Positions 34,231 through 42,096 of a stretch of DNA of 64,000 bases are shown in pieces (positions within the stretch are counted from its first letter, which is position 1; each line of letters starts with the position of its first letter). Origin of the DNA: Leeia aquatica (GTDB lineage: Bacteria > Pseudomonadota > Gammaproteobacteria > Burkholderiales > Leeiaceae); contig NZ_JABAIM010000001.1 in assembly GCF_012641365.1 (NCBI RefSeq), positions 1,302,001 to 1,366,000 of the forward strand, read 5' to 3'. The notes under the pieces are model-generated. The model saw only the letters and a program-made list of their open reading frames with translations, searched no databases and was not told where the DNA came from. The translations under genes and the position numbers were made by a program.

Positions 34231-34254
34231 GATAATTCTATAATAATTGAAATG
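34231..34254 (-). promoter_or_regulatory. AT-rich arsR promoter/operator region
   Basis: Just before the arsR ATG the minus strand reads CAATTATTATAGAATTATC, with direct repeats AATTAT-TATAG-AATTAT at 11-bp spacing and TATAGA as a possible -10. It contrasts sharply with the surrounding GC content. It is the likely ArsR operator; a matching -35 is not clear. Confidence 0.45.
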
Positions 34255-34355
34255 TGGTGTGCTGTGAAGGGTGCTGCCTCTCGACACTAGTGGGAAACTA
34301 CGGAAGGCGAGACATACAGGAAGTCGTGCCGAGGCCAACCCCACCAAAAATTGAT

Positions 34356-34387
34356 TTTGCGGAGCAAACCCCGATTTGCGGAGCAAA
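34356..34387. repeat. Tandem 13-bp dyad repeat TTTGCGGAGCAAA
   Basis: Two identical copies, 34356-34368 and 34375-34387, lie 19 bp apart. Each is itself a small dyad (TTTGC-GGA-GCAAA). They lie just beyond the tRNA-Lys(CTT) terminator and about 125 bp before arsR. Their role is unknown. Confidence 0.6.
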
Positions 34388-34415
34388 AGAAAACGGCCCA
34401 CATTGCTGTGGGCCG
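34384..34415 (-). terminator. Intrinsic terminator of the tRNA-Lys transcript
   Basis: On the minus strand a 9-bp stem CGGCCCACA/TGTGGGCCG with loop GCAA is followed by TTTTCTTTT, 10 nt after the tRNA-Lys(CTT) gene. The T-run partly overlaps the second 13-bp repeat. Confidence 0.9.
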
Positions 34416-34424
34416 CTTGAATAC

Positions 34425-34500
34425 TGGTGGGTGATGAGTGGCTCGAACACTCGACCTACGGATTAAGAGTCCGCTGCTCTACCAACTGAGCTAATCACCC
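34425..34500 (-). tRNA. tRNA-Lys (anticodon CTT)
   Basis: A 76-nt cloverleaf on the minus strand. The acceptor GGGTGAT pairs with ATCACCC, the D-arm is TAGCTCAGTTGGTAGAGCA, the anticodon loop is CTCTTAA with anticodon CTT, the T-arm carries GTTCGAGC, and CCA is encoded. It is co-transcribed with the TTT isoacceptor 48 bp upstream. Confidence 0.97.
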
Positions 34501-34548
34501 AAATTGTCGTGGTCATTGCTGATCGACCCCGACATTCTACCCTGTTTT

Positions 34549-34624
34549 TGGTGGGTCGTGCGGGACTCGAACCTGCGACCAACGGATTAAAAGTCCGCTG
34601 CTCTACCGACTGAGCTAACGACCC
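34549..34624 (-). tRNA. tRNA-Lys (anticodon TTT)
   Basis: A 76-nt cloverleaf on the minus strand. The acceptor GGGTCGT pairs with ACGACCC, the anticodon loop is CTTTTAA with anticodon TTT, the T-arm carries GTTCGAGTC, and CCA is encoded. It is the first of the two-gene tRNA-Lys unit and lies 76 bp downstream of the XpaC-like gene. Confidence 0.97.
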
Positions 34625-34700
34625 TCAAACAAGAGAAGCGAGATGATACGGTCGCTTTGGCTTCTTGTCAACAGGCCGCGCCCTACTTTGTACGAACCAC

Positions 34701-35312
34701 TCAGAAGGTCAGCTTCTCCCCGAACTGCTGTTCCAGCAGGCGGCTTTGCACCTGCATCTGCTGCAGGTCACCGGCGTAGAGCTTGTCCTCCAGTTCATCC
34801 ATGGCGTTGTGCATCAGCTCAAAGTGCTGCAGCAGCAGGTCATGTGGAGACTTGCCCTGTTTTTTCATGCGGGCGTACATCGGCGGCAGCCGCAGATAGC
34901 TCTCGATGGAGGTAGGCAGATGCTTGAGCAGGGTCTGCTTGATCAGATGACGGGCCTCTGGGGCAACATCCCCAGACACTTCCAGCTCCTTGATCCGTGG
35001 CAGCATCTGCTGGGCTTTGTCGAGGATATGCTGTAGCGCAGGCTGAGTGTCTGGCGGCAGCCGTGGCAGGGCATGCTCGCGCAGCCACTCCAGCGCCTGC
35101 TGGGTTTTCAGGTTTTCCGGCAGGGTCATCGGCGGAGGCGGGGTCAGGGTCACCACCAGCGCCAGCGTGCCGATATAGGCCCCTGCCACCATGCCCCACA
35201 CCATCCAGTTCGGCGCCCGCAAAATACCCGCCAGGTATAAGCCCAGTACCGCGATGGCCGCCAGCAGCCCCAGCAGATTGGCGGTAGAATAAAAGAAACG
35301 TCGCCAGCCCAT
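34701..35312 (-). CDS. XpaC-like membrane protein, last gene of the TelA operon
   Basis: A 203-residue protein. Two N-terminal transmembrane helices (about 8-28 and 34-56) are followed by a cytosolic helical domain. The tail (LLKHLPTSIESYLRL, then AMDELEDKLYAGDLQQMQVQ) resembles the XpaC family ('5-bromo-4-chloroindolyl phosphate hydrolysis protein'). In Bacillus xpaC pairs with the telA homologue yaaN. No catalytic residue is evident, and the family's real role is unknown. It starts 2 nt after the VWA gene's stop. The XpaC match is by eye and moderate. Confidence 0.7.
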   Translation of the reverse strand: MGWRRFFYSTANLLGLLAAIAVLGLYLAGILRAPNWMVWGMVAGAYIGTLALVVTLTPPPPMTLPENLKTQQALEWLREHALPRLPPDTQPALQHILDKAQQMLPRIKELEVSGDVAPEARHLIKQTLLKHLPTSIESYLRLPPMYARMKKQGKSPHDLLLQHFELMHNAMDELEDKLYAGDLQQMQVQSRLLEQQFGEKLTF

Positions 35313-35314
35313 GG

Positions 35315-36904
35315 TTACTGATTGGCCCTTATCTTCTTGAACACTTTGGAGAGTGGCGTCTTGCGCGCATCAAAGGTCTGTCCGCCGGTCAGGCTTGCCA
35401 GCTGGCTCATCTCACCCTCATCGGATTCGCCAAACAGGATCGGGTAAACCGGCACCTTGCCCCCACCCCACTGCTGCAACTTTTGCTGGAAGTCGCTGAA
35501 CTCACTGCCATCTGCATTCTCTCCGTCTGTGAGCAGGATGATGGCCACATTGCGCTCACCCGATTTGGCCAGCTTCAGCGCCTCCGGATAAGCCTTGAGC
35601 AGGGTGTCGTAGATGGCGGTACCGCCACCGGCCTGCAGGTAATCCACGTTATAAGCAAACTGTTGCATGATGACTCGGTTGGCGTCCGGGTCCTTAACCA
35701 TCTCGAAAGACAGCATGGGGTCGATCACGTGGCTGAAGGGCAACAGGAACAGCTGCTCACGTTCGCGCAAGGTGGCAAAGCGGCCTGTCACGGTATTGTC
35801 GTCCTGCACCAGCGTCAGCAAGGCTTTGCGGGCGGTGCCGATGCGATCATCCCGGCTCATCGAGCCCGACTGGTCAAACAGGATGAAGGTGCTGACCGGG
35901 CGTGAGTAGCTATCCAGATAGCCACGCAGGATGGCATCCACCACTGCACGTGAGCCCGGGAAGGGCAATTCGTTGACCACCACGTCGCCATCATCCCCGC
36001 CTGTGAGCGGGGTACGCTGGGTGGTCGCCGCAATCTGCTTCTGGGTTTCCGCGCTACGCAGCCAGGTCAGCAGCGCTTTGTAGGTAGTCGCTTGTTTGGA
36101 GGATTTCAGCAGCATCAGGGGATAGTCCGCCGTGATCACGCCCTCCTTCGGCAACAGCACCTGCAGCGGCACACCACGCGCCGCCATGCCTTTGATGACG
36201 GATTCGTAGTTGACCATGCCATCGGCCGCCGCCGGTGTGGCCGCCAGCTTCTCGGCGAGCAGACCACTGGAGCCACTGGCGAGCGACTGCCCCTTGAACA
36301 GGGCTTTCAGTTGCTCAGACGGCACATCGCTTACCTGCAGGGCATCGGCCTTGCCGGACAGCTCCGTCGCCAGTCCCACCAGCGCGACAAAGCCGGTATT
36401 GGACGAGGTCGGGTTGCTCATGGCGAAGCGGAACTTGCCTTGCTCAGACGCTGCAATCACGTCCCGCCAGCCCACTTGACCGGACTTCCAGCCAAGCTTC
36501 GCCGCCACTTCCGGCTTCACCCCCAGCACCACGCGGGAGTACATGGTTTTTTCCGATTGGGCGATCAGCTGCCGCGCTTCCGGAATCAGCTGCATGTACT
36601 TGCCGTGCGACACCCAGACGGCATCATAGCGATCCGGTTGCTCCTGCAGCTGGTCCACCGCATCCAGCGTGCCGCTATATTCGAGCTGGATGTTGACCTT
36701 GTTCTGCTGCCCGAACTGCTGCAGCAAGGGCACCATGTCCTTCAGCTCCGAGCCCGCCAGAATGCGAAATACCGGCCAGGAGGCATCCGGCGCAGCGGCA
36801 TCCTGCGAGGCGTCGGGTGACGATGTCTTGTCGCACGCCAGCAGACTGGCTGCCAGCACGGCCAGCAGCCCCCATTGCAGATACCGCCACGCCCGGCGCA
36901 TCAC
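35315..36904 (-). CDS. Lipoprotein fusing a substrate-binding domain to a VWA domain
   Basis: A 529-residue exported protein. The lipobox LLAVLAASLLAC lipidates Cys near residue 24. Residues about 40-320 form a type-2 periplasmic-binding-like domain (FRILAGSELKDMVPLLQQFG, RYDAVWVSHGKYMQL). Residues about 335-529 are a von Willebrand factor A domain with an intact MIDAS: DQSGSMS (DxSxS), a Thr in AGGGTAIYD and LTDGENADG. It would sit in the periplasm on a membrane anchor, binding a ligand and a protein partner through Mg2+. It is the third gene of the TelA operon and overlaps telA by 4 nt. Confidence 0.88.
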   Translation of the reverse strand: MMRRAWRYLQWGLLAVLAASLLACDKTSSPDASQDAAAPDASWPVFRILAGSELKDMVPLLQQFGQQNKVNIQLEYSGTLDAVDQLQEQPDRYDAVWVSHGKYMQLIPEARQLIAQSEKTMYSRVVLGVKPEVAAKLGWKSGQVGWRDVIAASEQGKFRFAMSNPTSSNTGFVALVGLATELSGKADALQVSDVPSEQLKALFKGQSLASGSSGLLAEKLAATPAAADGMVNYESVIKGMAARGVPLQVLLPKEGVITADYPLMLLKSSKQATTYKALLTWLRSAETQKQIAATTQRTPLTGGDDGDVVVNELPFPGSRAVVDAILRGYLDSYSRPVSTFILFDQSGSMSRDDRIGTARKALLTLVQDDNTVTGRFATLREREQLFLLPFSHVIDPMLSFEMVKDPDANRVIMQQFAYNVDYLQAGGGTAIYDTLLKAYPEALKLAKSGERNVAIILLTDGENADGSEFSDFQQKLQQWGGGKVPVYPILFGESDEGEMSQLASLTGGQTFDARKTPLSKVFKKIRANQ

Positions 36905-38154
36905 AGCGTAATGCCCTGCTCGGCTTGCGCACCCGGCTTGTTCGGGTCCATATCCAGCCGTTTACGCGCCGTGTCGATCTGAGCCTTGATAAGACGGTTG
37001 TTCTCCGCCATGGTGGCGAGCGCCTGGGTGCGATAGTTGTCCATGGTGTCCATCGCCTTGAAGGTCTGGTCAAACATGGTTTGCAGGGTTTTCACCCCCA
37101 GCGCCGGGTCCTGGGCAAAGCGGGTGGTCATGTTGACGTGCTCGTTCAGGGCCACCCCGGTATGCACGATCAAGTCTTCAATGGTCTTCTGGGTAGCCTG
37201 CACCATCTCCATGGTCTTCTGCTGGCGATCGGTCGCACGCGCCAGCGTCACCGCTACGGTGAGTGCGGCACGGCCAATGGTCGCCATGCGGTCGCAAGCA
37301 TTCACCACCTCACGCCCGGTCTTCTTCAGCTCACCCAATACCGCGTAGGCATTGATGGACAGCGCTTGCGAGGTTTGCACATCCGCCAGGTTCTGGCGGA
37401 TATAGAACAGCACTTCCTGCTCCAGCACCTTGGCGCGGTCGGCGTCATTCGGTTTGATACGGTCGATCTCGGCGCTCATCCGCTCGTCCAGCGAGCGGAT
37501 GAAGAAAGCCACCCCTTCCAGCTTTTCCAGCGCCGCCCACATTTGCTGGCGCGCCACATCCAGCTCGGCAATGTCTCCCCGGATGGCATCCTTGGCCTCC
37601 AGCAACTGCTCGGTCAACTTGGTGATCTGCTCACCTGCCCCCTGATAACGGCGCAGATAGGCATTCAGCTTCTTAGCAAACGGAATCGGGATGCCGAGGA
37701 AACGGGTCGGGGCGAACAGGTCACCCTGGCGAGCCGGGTTCAGGTCATCAAACAAGCCGCGCAGCTCCAGCAGCGCCTTGGAGGCAGGGTCATCTTCCAG
37801 ACCGATCAGGTTACGCTCGGTGAAACTGTTGCTCAGCGTGGTGGCAGTTTCGATCTCCTTGCGCCCGACCGAGAATGCCTTGTCCAGCTGGCTCTGGAAT
37901 TCCGGGGTTTTCGGGTCGCCACTCAGCAGCGCCTGCATGAAGCCATCCAGCTGCTCCTTGATGCGCGCCTGCATCTCGTCCGGCAGCTTCACGGCACCCG
38001 GTGTCTGCTCCGGCTTGACCGGCTGGATCACTTCTGGCGGCTCCAGCTGCAAGGTGGGCAGGTTGAATTCCGGAATGGCCTGGATAACGGGCGCGGCAGC
38101 GGTCTGGGTCTCAACAGTCACGGGGGTGATCCTTTCCTGGTCAGCACTACTCAT
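36901..38154 (-). CDS. telA: TelA-family toxic anion resistance protein
   Basis: A 417-residue cytosolic, almost entirely helical protein of the TelA/KlaA (YaaN) family, linked to tellurite and other stress resistance. Family segments include LEQEVLFYIRQNLADVQTSQ, VNACDRMATIGRAALTVAVTLARA and ALGVKTLQTMFDQTFKAMDTMDN. The Pro-rich N-terminus (about 1-50) is probably flexible. The biochemical activity of TelA is unknown. It overlaps both neighbours by 4 nt, so the four genes are translationally coupled. Its two exported neighbours imply a link across the membrane, perhaps through the XpaC-like protein. Confidence 0.9.
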   Translation of the reverse strand: MSSADQERITPVTVETQTAAAPVIQAIPEFNLPTLQLEPPEVIQPVKPEQTPGAVKLPDEMQARIKEQLDGFMQALLSGDPKTPEFQSQLDKAFSVGRKEIETATTLSNSFTERNLIGLEDDPASKALLELRGLFDDLNPARQGDLFAPTRFLGIPIPFAKKLNAYLRRYQGAGEQITKLTEQLLEAKDAIRGDIAELDVARQQMWAALEKLEGVAFFIRSLDERMSAEIDRIKPNDADRAKVLEQEVLFYIRQNLADVQTSQALSINAYAVLGELKKTGREVVNACDRMATIGRAALTVAVTLARATDRQQKTMEMVQATQKTIEDLIVHTGVALNEHVNMTTRFAQDPALGVKTLQTMFDQTFKAMDTMDNYRTQALATMAENNRLIKAQIDTARKRLDMDPNKPGAQAEQGITL

Positions 38155-39302
38155 TCAAATCGGGCAACGATAGCGTCCTGCATGGCATCCAGCACGTGGG
38201 TAGCCGGCATGTCGGCCAGTTCAATCAGCTCGGGCGCAGGCAGCTTGATGGATTGCATGGCCGCCTCAAACACCTTGGGGTCGTTGGTGCGGAAACCATA
38301 CTCTGCCGCAATCTTCTGCAGGTCTGGATCGCTGGCCAGCAGCTGGCCCACCCGCTGACCTGCGTTGCTGCGGGACACCCAGATGTGCTTGAGCACCAGG
38401 CTCGGGCGCGGGTAGATCAGTACATGCTTGTCGCGCAGCTTGCCCTGCCGCTTGGCTTCGACAAACTGGGATTCGTAGATCAGCACCAGTGGCGCCTTGC
38501 CCATGCCCTGACCGATGTAGTCTTCAAACGGCCCGGCCAGCGTACCTTCCTGAAAGCCTTGCCGGGTCATCAACGGTGCCAGCTCGTCTGCCAGCTTCAC
38601 TGCCGCCTCGCTATTGGCGGGGACCTCGCCATGATTGCGCACCCAGGCCAGCAGGGCAATGTACAGCATGCCAGTATTGGATTTGCGCAGATCGGGGGTA
38701 TTGACCAGGATGCCCTTGTTGACCGGGAATACGGCATTATTCTGCAGCTGGTTCCAGCGCTTGCCTTCCAGCATCAGCGGCAGGGTCTTGTCCAGCAACA
38801 GATTGGACACATCGTCGCGGGTTTCCAGCAGGCCGTTGGACGACAGCACCGGCAGCAATGGGGACCAGCTGGCCATCACCAGCGGGGTGGAGAATACGGG
38901 CTGCGCCGTCACCCCTGGCTGCCCTTTCAGGCCTTGCTGCACGTCCAGCGCGGCATTGGACCCGGCGGGCCAGATGGCGTCAAAATTACTGAGTTTGGGT
39001 AGATCATCCTTGAAGCTGCCACTCTTGGTCAGCTGCAGGCACAGGTTTTCTTTCTGCAGCCGTGCAATCACCCGCGCATCCTGCAGGTAGGCAAACTTGG
39101 CGGAGCCGGTCAGCACGGAGACTGTATTGCAGTTGGCAGGGACCTGTGCAGTAGTGGCCATGGCACCGGCAGGCACCGAAGCGGGCACCGTCGACGCGTC
39201 ATCGCCAGAACCCGCCGCGCCCCGCGTAGATTTCCAGATCCCGGCTGCTACCGCCAGCAGCAGTGCCAGCGAGAGAATGACCCCGAGTATCTTGCGTCCC
39301 AT
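38151..39302 (-). CDS. Membrane-anchored periplasmic-binding-like protein, first gene of the TelA operon
   Basis: A 383-residue protein with one N-terminal transmembrane helix (MGRKILGVILSLALLLAVAA), an Ala/Ser/Pro linker to about residue 57, then a type-2 periplasmic-binding-like domain. VLTGSAKFAYLQD, LSNFDAIWPAGSNAALD and PLVMASWSPLLPVL parallel the binding domain in the VWA lipoprotein of the same operon, so the two look like relatives. There are no ABC transporter genes, which suggests ligand sensing rather than import. The upstream 195-bp region is divergent with the 39498 gene and must hold the operon promoter. Confidence 0.82.
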   Translation of the reverse strand: MGRKILGVILSLALLLAVAAGIWKSTRGAAGSGDDASTVPASVPAGAMATTAQVPANCNTVSVLTGSAKFAYLQDARVIARLQKENLCLQLTKSGSFKDDLPKLSNFDAIWPAGSNAALDVQQGLKGQPGVTAQPVFSTPLVMASWSPLLPVLSSNGLLETRDDVSNLLLDKTLPLMLEGKRWNQLQNNAVFPVNKGILVNTPDLRKSNTGMLYIALLAWVRNHGEVPANSEAAVKLADELAPLMTRQGFQEGTLAGPFEDYIGQGMGKAPLVLIYESQFVEAKRQGKLRDKHVLIYPRPSLVLKHIWVSRSNAGQRVGQLLASDPDLQKIAAEYGFRTNDPKVFEAAMQSIKLPAPELIELADMPATHVLDAMQDAIVARFE

Positions 39303-39497
39303 GCCGTCCCATCCCTTTCCATGTAGAAGCCATTAGCGCACAAGCCGGTTGCGCAGCCATGACGGCACAACAATAGCAGAAAGACTGACCGCTGCGTGCA
39401 GGCTGAAACATTGCCTGATCAGATGGGGGAGCCCAGCCTTGTTTTCAAGCCGCCGCAACCATAGACTGCAAGCGTGCCCCACTCCTCACGCATCGAT

Positions 39498-40175
39498 ATG
39501 CTGAACGATCTATTCATAGTTCTGCGCTGGTTCTTCCGCGCTTTTCAGCTACTTCTTGTCTTGCTGATCCTTGCTCTGGTCTACCTGAGCTGTAATCGCA
39601 CCGATAGCTTTCACATCAAATATGCTCAACTGGCTGAAGTCGCCAGCCAACCCCGCCCCATGCACCAACAGGGCTCACAACATGCATCCCGCACGGATGG
39701 AAACACCACCAGCCGGACGGAGGGATTTGGTTTCATGTTGCACCATATCCGGGCAGGGCAAGGCGGGATACTGGCTTATCGCAAGTTTGACCCTGGCAGG
39801 GGGCTGACAATAGAAGATGAAAACTACACCAAACTGACTGTTTGGCTACCCGATGGCCTACCGGCCACCCCAATGACCGTGGCGCTCACGCCTCAGTCCC
39901 GCATTCAAGCCATCTATTCCCAGGGCGGTTCCGCTTGGCCCGAAAACGACTGTACGATATCGTTGACCCAAGGCCGCTTGCAGATTACACCCGATGGAAA
40001 TCAGTTTGACGTGGCATATCAAGGAAACGTCGCATTGCAACCAGATGTCGGCCCAGAATGCGATGAACTGTCCACACTACAGCTGACATTCACGACCTCT
40101 CCCCTGAGTTTTTCTGAGTTGACCCCTTGGCTAGGGCGGCCTGGAGCGGACTTGTATAACGAGACTTACCGTTAG
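39498..40175 (+). CDS. Hypothetical single-pass membrane protein, lower GC
   Basis: A 225-residue protein. One N-terminal transmembrane helix (about 14-34, FQLLLVLLILALVYLSC) precedes an extracytoplasmic domain, probably beta-rich, with Cys in NDCTISL and PECDEL. Base composition is clearly lower in GC than its neighbours, which suggests transfer. I do not recognise a family. A GTG at 39474 is an alternative start; neither has a clear ribosome binding site. It is divergent from the TelA operon. Confidence 0.65.
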   Translation: MLNDLFIVLRWFFRAFQLLLVLLILALVYLSCNRTDSFHIKYAQLAEVASQPRPMHQQGSQHASRTDGNTTSRTEGFGFMLHHIRAGQGGILAYRKFDPGRGLTIEDENYTKLTVWLPDGLPATPMTVALTPQSRIQAIYSQGGSAWPENDCTISLTQGRLQITPDGNQFDVAYQGNVALQPDVGPECDELSTLQLTFTTSPLSFSELTPWLGRPGADLYNETYR

Positions 40176-40181
40176 CCATAC

Positions 40182-41072
40182 TTACAGCACCCGCCCTTCC
40201 ATATCCGCCGCCAGAAAGTCCAGCAGCAGGCGCAAGCTGAGCGGCTGGTGCTGCCGGTTCAGGTAGAGGGCGTAAACGCCTAAGGTAGCAGGCGACCATT
40301 CGGGCAGAACGGCCTGCAGACGACCTTGCTGCAAATCGGTTTGCACCAGATACATGGGCAGTTGTGCGATACCGGCCCCCGCCAGGGCCGCGCGGCGGGT
40401 AATCAGCGTTTCATTGCTGTGTAGCCGCCCGCCAACCGGCACCCGCACGCTGTCCTGCCCCCGGTGCAGCAGGTACTCGCTGCGGCCGACGTAAGCATGC
40501 GTAATGCACTGATGCTGCTGCAACTGTTGCGGCATCTCGAGCGGCGCATGCCGGGCCAGATAGTCGGGTGATGCGCACAGTACCGAGTGACACCGCCCCA
40601 GCAAGCGGGCGTGCTGCTGCTCATCGAGCTGATTGGTGATGCGCAAGGCAAGGTCCACCCGCTCCTCCACCAGATTCACCGCCCGCTCCAGTACCAGCAA
40701 TTCAATATGAATGCCGGGGTAGTGTTGCAGGAAGCGCGCCATCGCCTCGGTGAGATAGGCATCAGCCAGTGAGGCGCTGGTGGTCAGTCGCAAGCGCCCC
40801 TGCGGGGTTTGCCGCAACGCCCCGACCACCCCCTGCACCTGCGCCTCCAGCGCCAGCATGCTGCGGCAGTGCTGCAAAGCCTCCGCCCCGGCTTCAGTCA
40901 AACTCAGGCGGCGGGTAGTCCGGTGCAGCAAGCGCAGTTGCAACCACCCCTCCAGATCGGCCAGATAGCGTGACACCATGGCCCGTGACAGCGACAGCCG
41001 CTCCGCTGCCAGCGTGATGCTACCGCTATCCACAATCTCCACAAACACCCGCATGGCAGTCAGGCGGTCCAT
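40182..41072 (-). CDS. LysR-family transcriptional regulator
   Basis: A 296-residue LysR protein of the CrgA-like group, with the standard start MDRLTAMRVFVEIVDSGSIT and HTH AAERLSLSRAMVSRYLADLE. The effector domain begins near residue 92 (GRLRLTTSASLADAYLTEAM). It is divergent from the MBL-fold/DsbA pair and is its probable regulator. The start at 41072 gives the canonical LysR N-terminus; an ATG at 41105 would add 11 residues. The intergenic region (about 115 bp) is AT-rich and should hold the binding site. Confidence 0.88.
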   Translation of the reverse strand: MDRLTAMRVFVEIVDSGSITLAAERLSLSRAMVSRYLADLEGWLQLRLLHRTTRRLSLTEAGAEALQHCRSMLALEAQVQGVVGALRQTPQGRLRLTTSASLADAYLTEAMARFLQHYPGIHIELLVLERAVNLVEERVDLALRITNQLDEQQHARLLGRCHSVLCASPDYLARHAPLEMPQQLQQHQCITHAYVGRSEYLLHRGQDSVRVPVGGRLHSNETLITRRAALAGAGIAQLPMYLVQTDLQQGRLQAVLPEWSPATLGVYALYLNRQHQPLSLRLLLDFLAADMEGRVL

Positions 41073-41188
41073 TAATTTGCTCGAATCAGTAAACAGTTCA
41101 TTCATTATATCGATGTTTATTGCAATTCAATTCACAAATAAAGTAGCGCCATACGGTCGCTGACCGCCATACTGCGAAAGGAAACACC

Positions 41189-42049
41189 ATGAAACCCCGT
41201 CTGTTGTTCACCGCTACCCTGCTGGCCCTGTCTGCCACCCTGCACGCTGCGCCGCTGCAGATCAAGGTGTACAGTGCCAACGACAACAGCTTCAACGTCA
41301 ACTCCACCCTGGTCTATGGCGACCATGAAGCCATGGTGATCGACGCCGGGTTTACCCGCGCCGACGCCCTGCGCATTGCTGCCAACGTGCTCGACAGTGG
41401 CCGTACCCTGAAAACCATTCTGGTGAGCCAGGCCGATCCGGACTACTACTTTGGTGTGGAAGTGCTGCACGCCCAGTTTCCGCAAGCGGAAGTGGTAGCC
41501 ACCCCCGCCGTGCTGGAGGTGATCCGCAGCAAACTGAAGTACAAGCTGGAATTCTGGGGCCCGAAGATGGGCAACAATGCGCCGCAGCAACCGGTATTGC
41601 CCAAGGTGCTGAACGGCAACCGCCTGACGCTGGATGGTGAAGCCATTGAAATCCGCGGTACCACAGGCCCGCTGGCACATCGCCCCTATGTGTGGATTCC
41701 GTCGATCCGTACCCTTGCGGGCAATGTGGCCGTATTCAACCAGTGGCATGTGTGGACTGCTGACACCGCCACCCCGGCGCTGCGCTCCGCCTGGCGTGCC
41801 CAGCTGGACGAGATGCAGGCCTTGCAGCCACAATCCGTTGTACCGGGCCACATGAAGCCGGGCAGTGCGCTGGACGTCAGCGCCATCCGCTTCACCCGCG
41901 ACTATCTGCAAAGCTATGAAACGGCCCTGCAGGAAGGCAAAGACGGTGCTACCGTCATCCAGCGCATGAAGCAGCAATGGCCCGCGGCCACCGGCATGCT
42001 GTCGCTGGAAATCGGTGCCAAGGTCAACAAGGGCGAAATGCCCTGGTAA
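41189..42049 (+). CDS. Exported MBL-fold protein lacking the metal-binding motif
   Basis: A 286-residue protein with a signal peptide (MKPRLLFTATLLALSATLHA). The metallo-beta-lactamase fold is recognisable: NSTLVYGDHEAMVIDAGF near 38-55, ILVSQADPDYYFGVEVL near 77-93 and VVPGHMKPG near 224. The zinc motif HxHxDH, expected where SQADPDY lies (residues 80-86), has lost its three His (now Gln81, Asp83 and Tyr86), with only Asp85 kept. It is probably not a zinc hydrolase and may be a binding or chaperone-like protein. It is divergent from LysR and 47 nt ahead of a DsbA-family gene. Confidence 0.85.
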   Translation: MKPRLLFTATLLALSATLHAAPLQIKVYSANDNSFNVNSTLVYGDHEAMVIDAGFTRADALRIAANVLDSGRTLKTILVSQADPDYYFGVEVLHAQFPQAEVVATPAVLEVIRSKLKYKLEFWGPKMGNNAPQQPVLPKVLNGNRLTLDGEAIEIRGTTGPLAHRPYVWIPSIRTLAGNVAVFNQWHVWTADTATPALRSAWRAQLDEMQALQPQSVVPGHMKPGSALDVSAIRFTRDYLQSYETALQEGKDGATVIQRMKQQWPAATGMLSLEIGAKVNKGEMPW

Positions 42050-42055
42050 GACAAA

Positions 42056-42079
42056 GGGGCAGCGGCCTGCCGCTGCCCC
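42056..42079. other. 11-bp perfect hairpin between MBL-fold and DsbA-family genes
   Basis: GGGGCAGCGGC and GCCGCTGCCCC flank only two bases. There is no U-run, and the next gene starts 18 nt later. It may block exonucleases or reduce expression of the second gene. Confidence 0.6.
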
Positions 42080-42096
42080 CAGACAAGGACTACACC

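Noticed and set aside
34245-34624. A genomic island integrated at tRNA-Lys that would carry the ars operon
   Set aside because: No integrase gene is present and no repeat of the tRNA 3' end is seen within the window. The tRNA genes end in a normal terminator.
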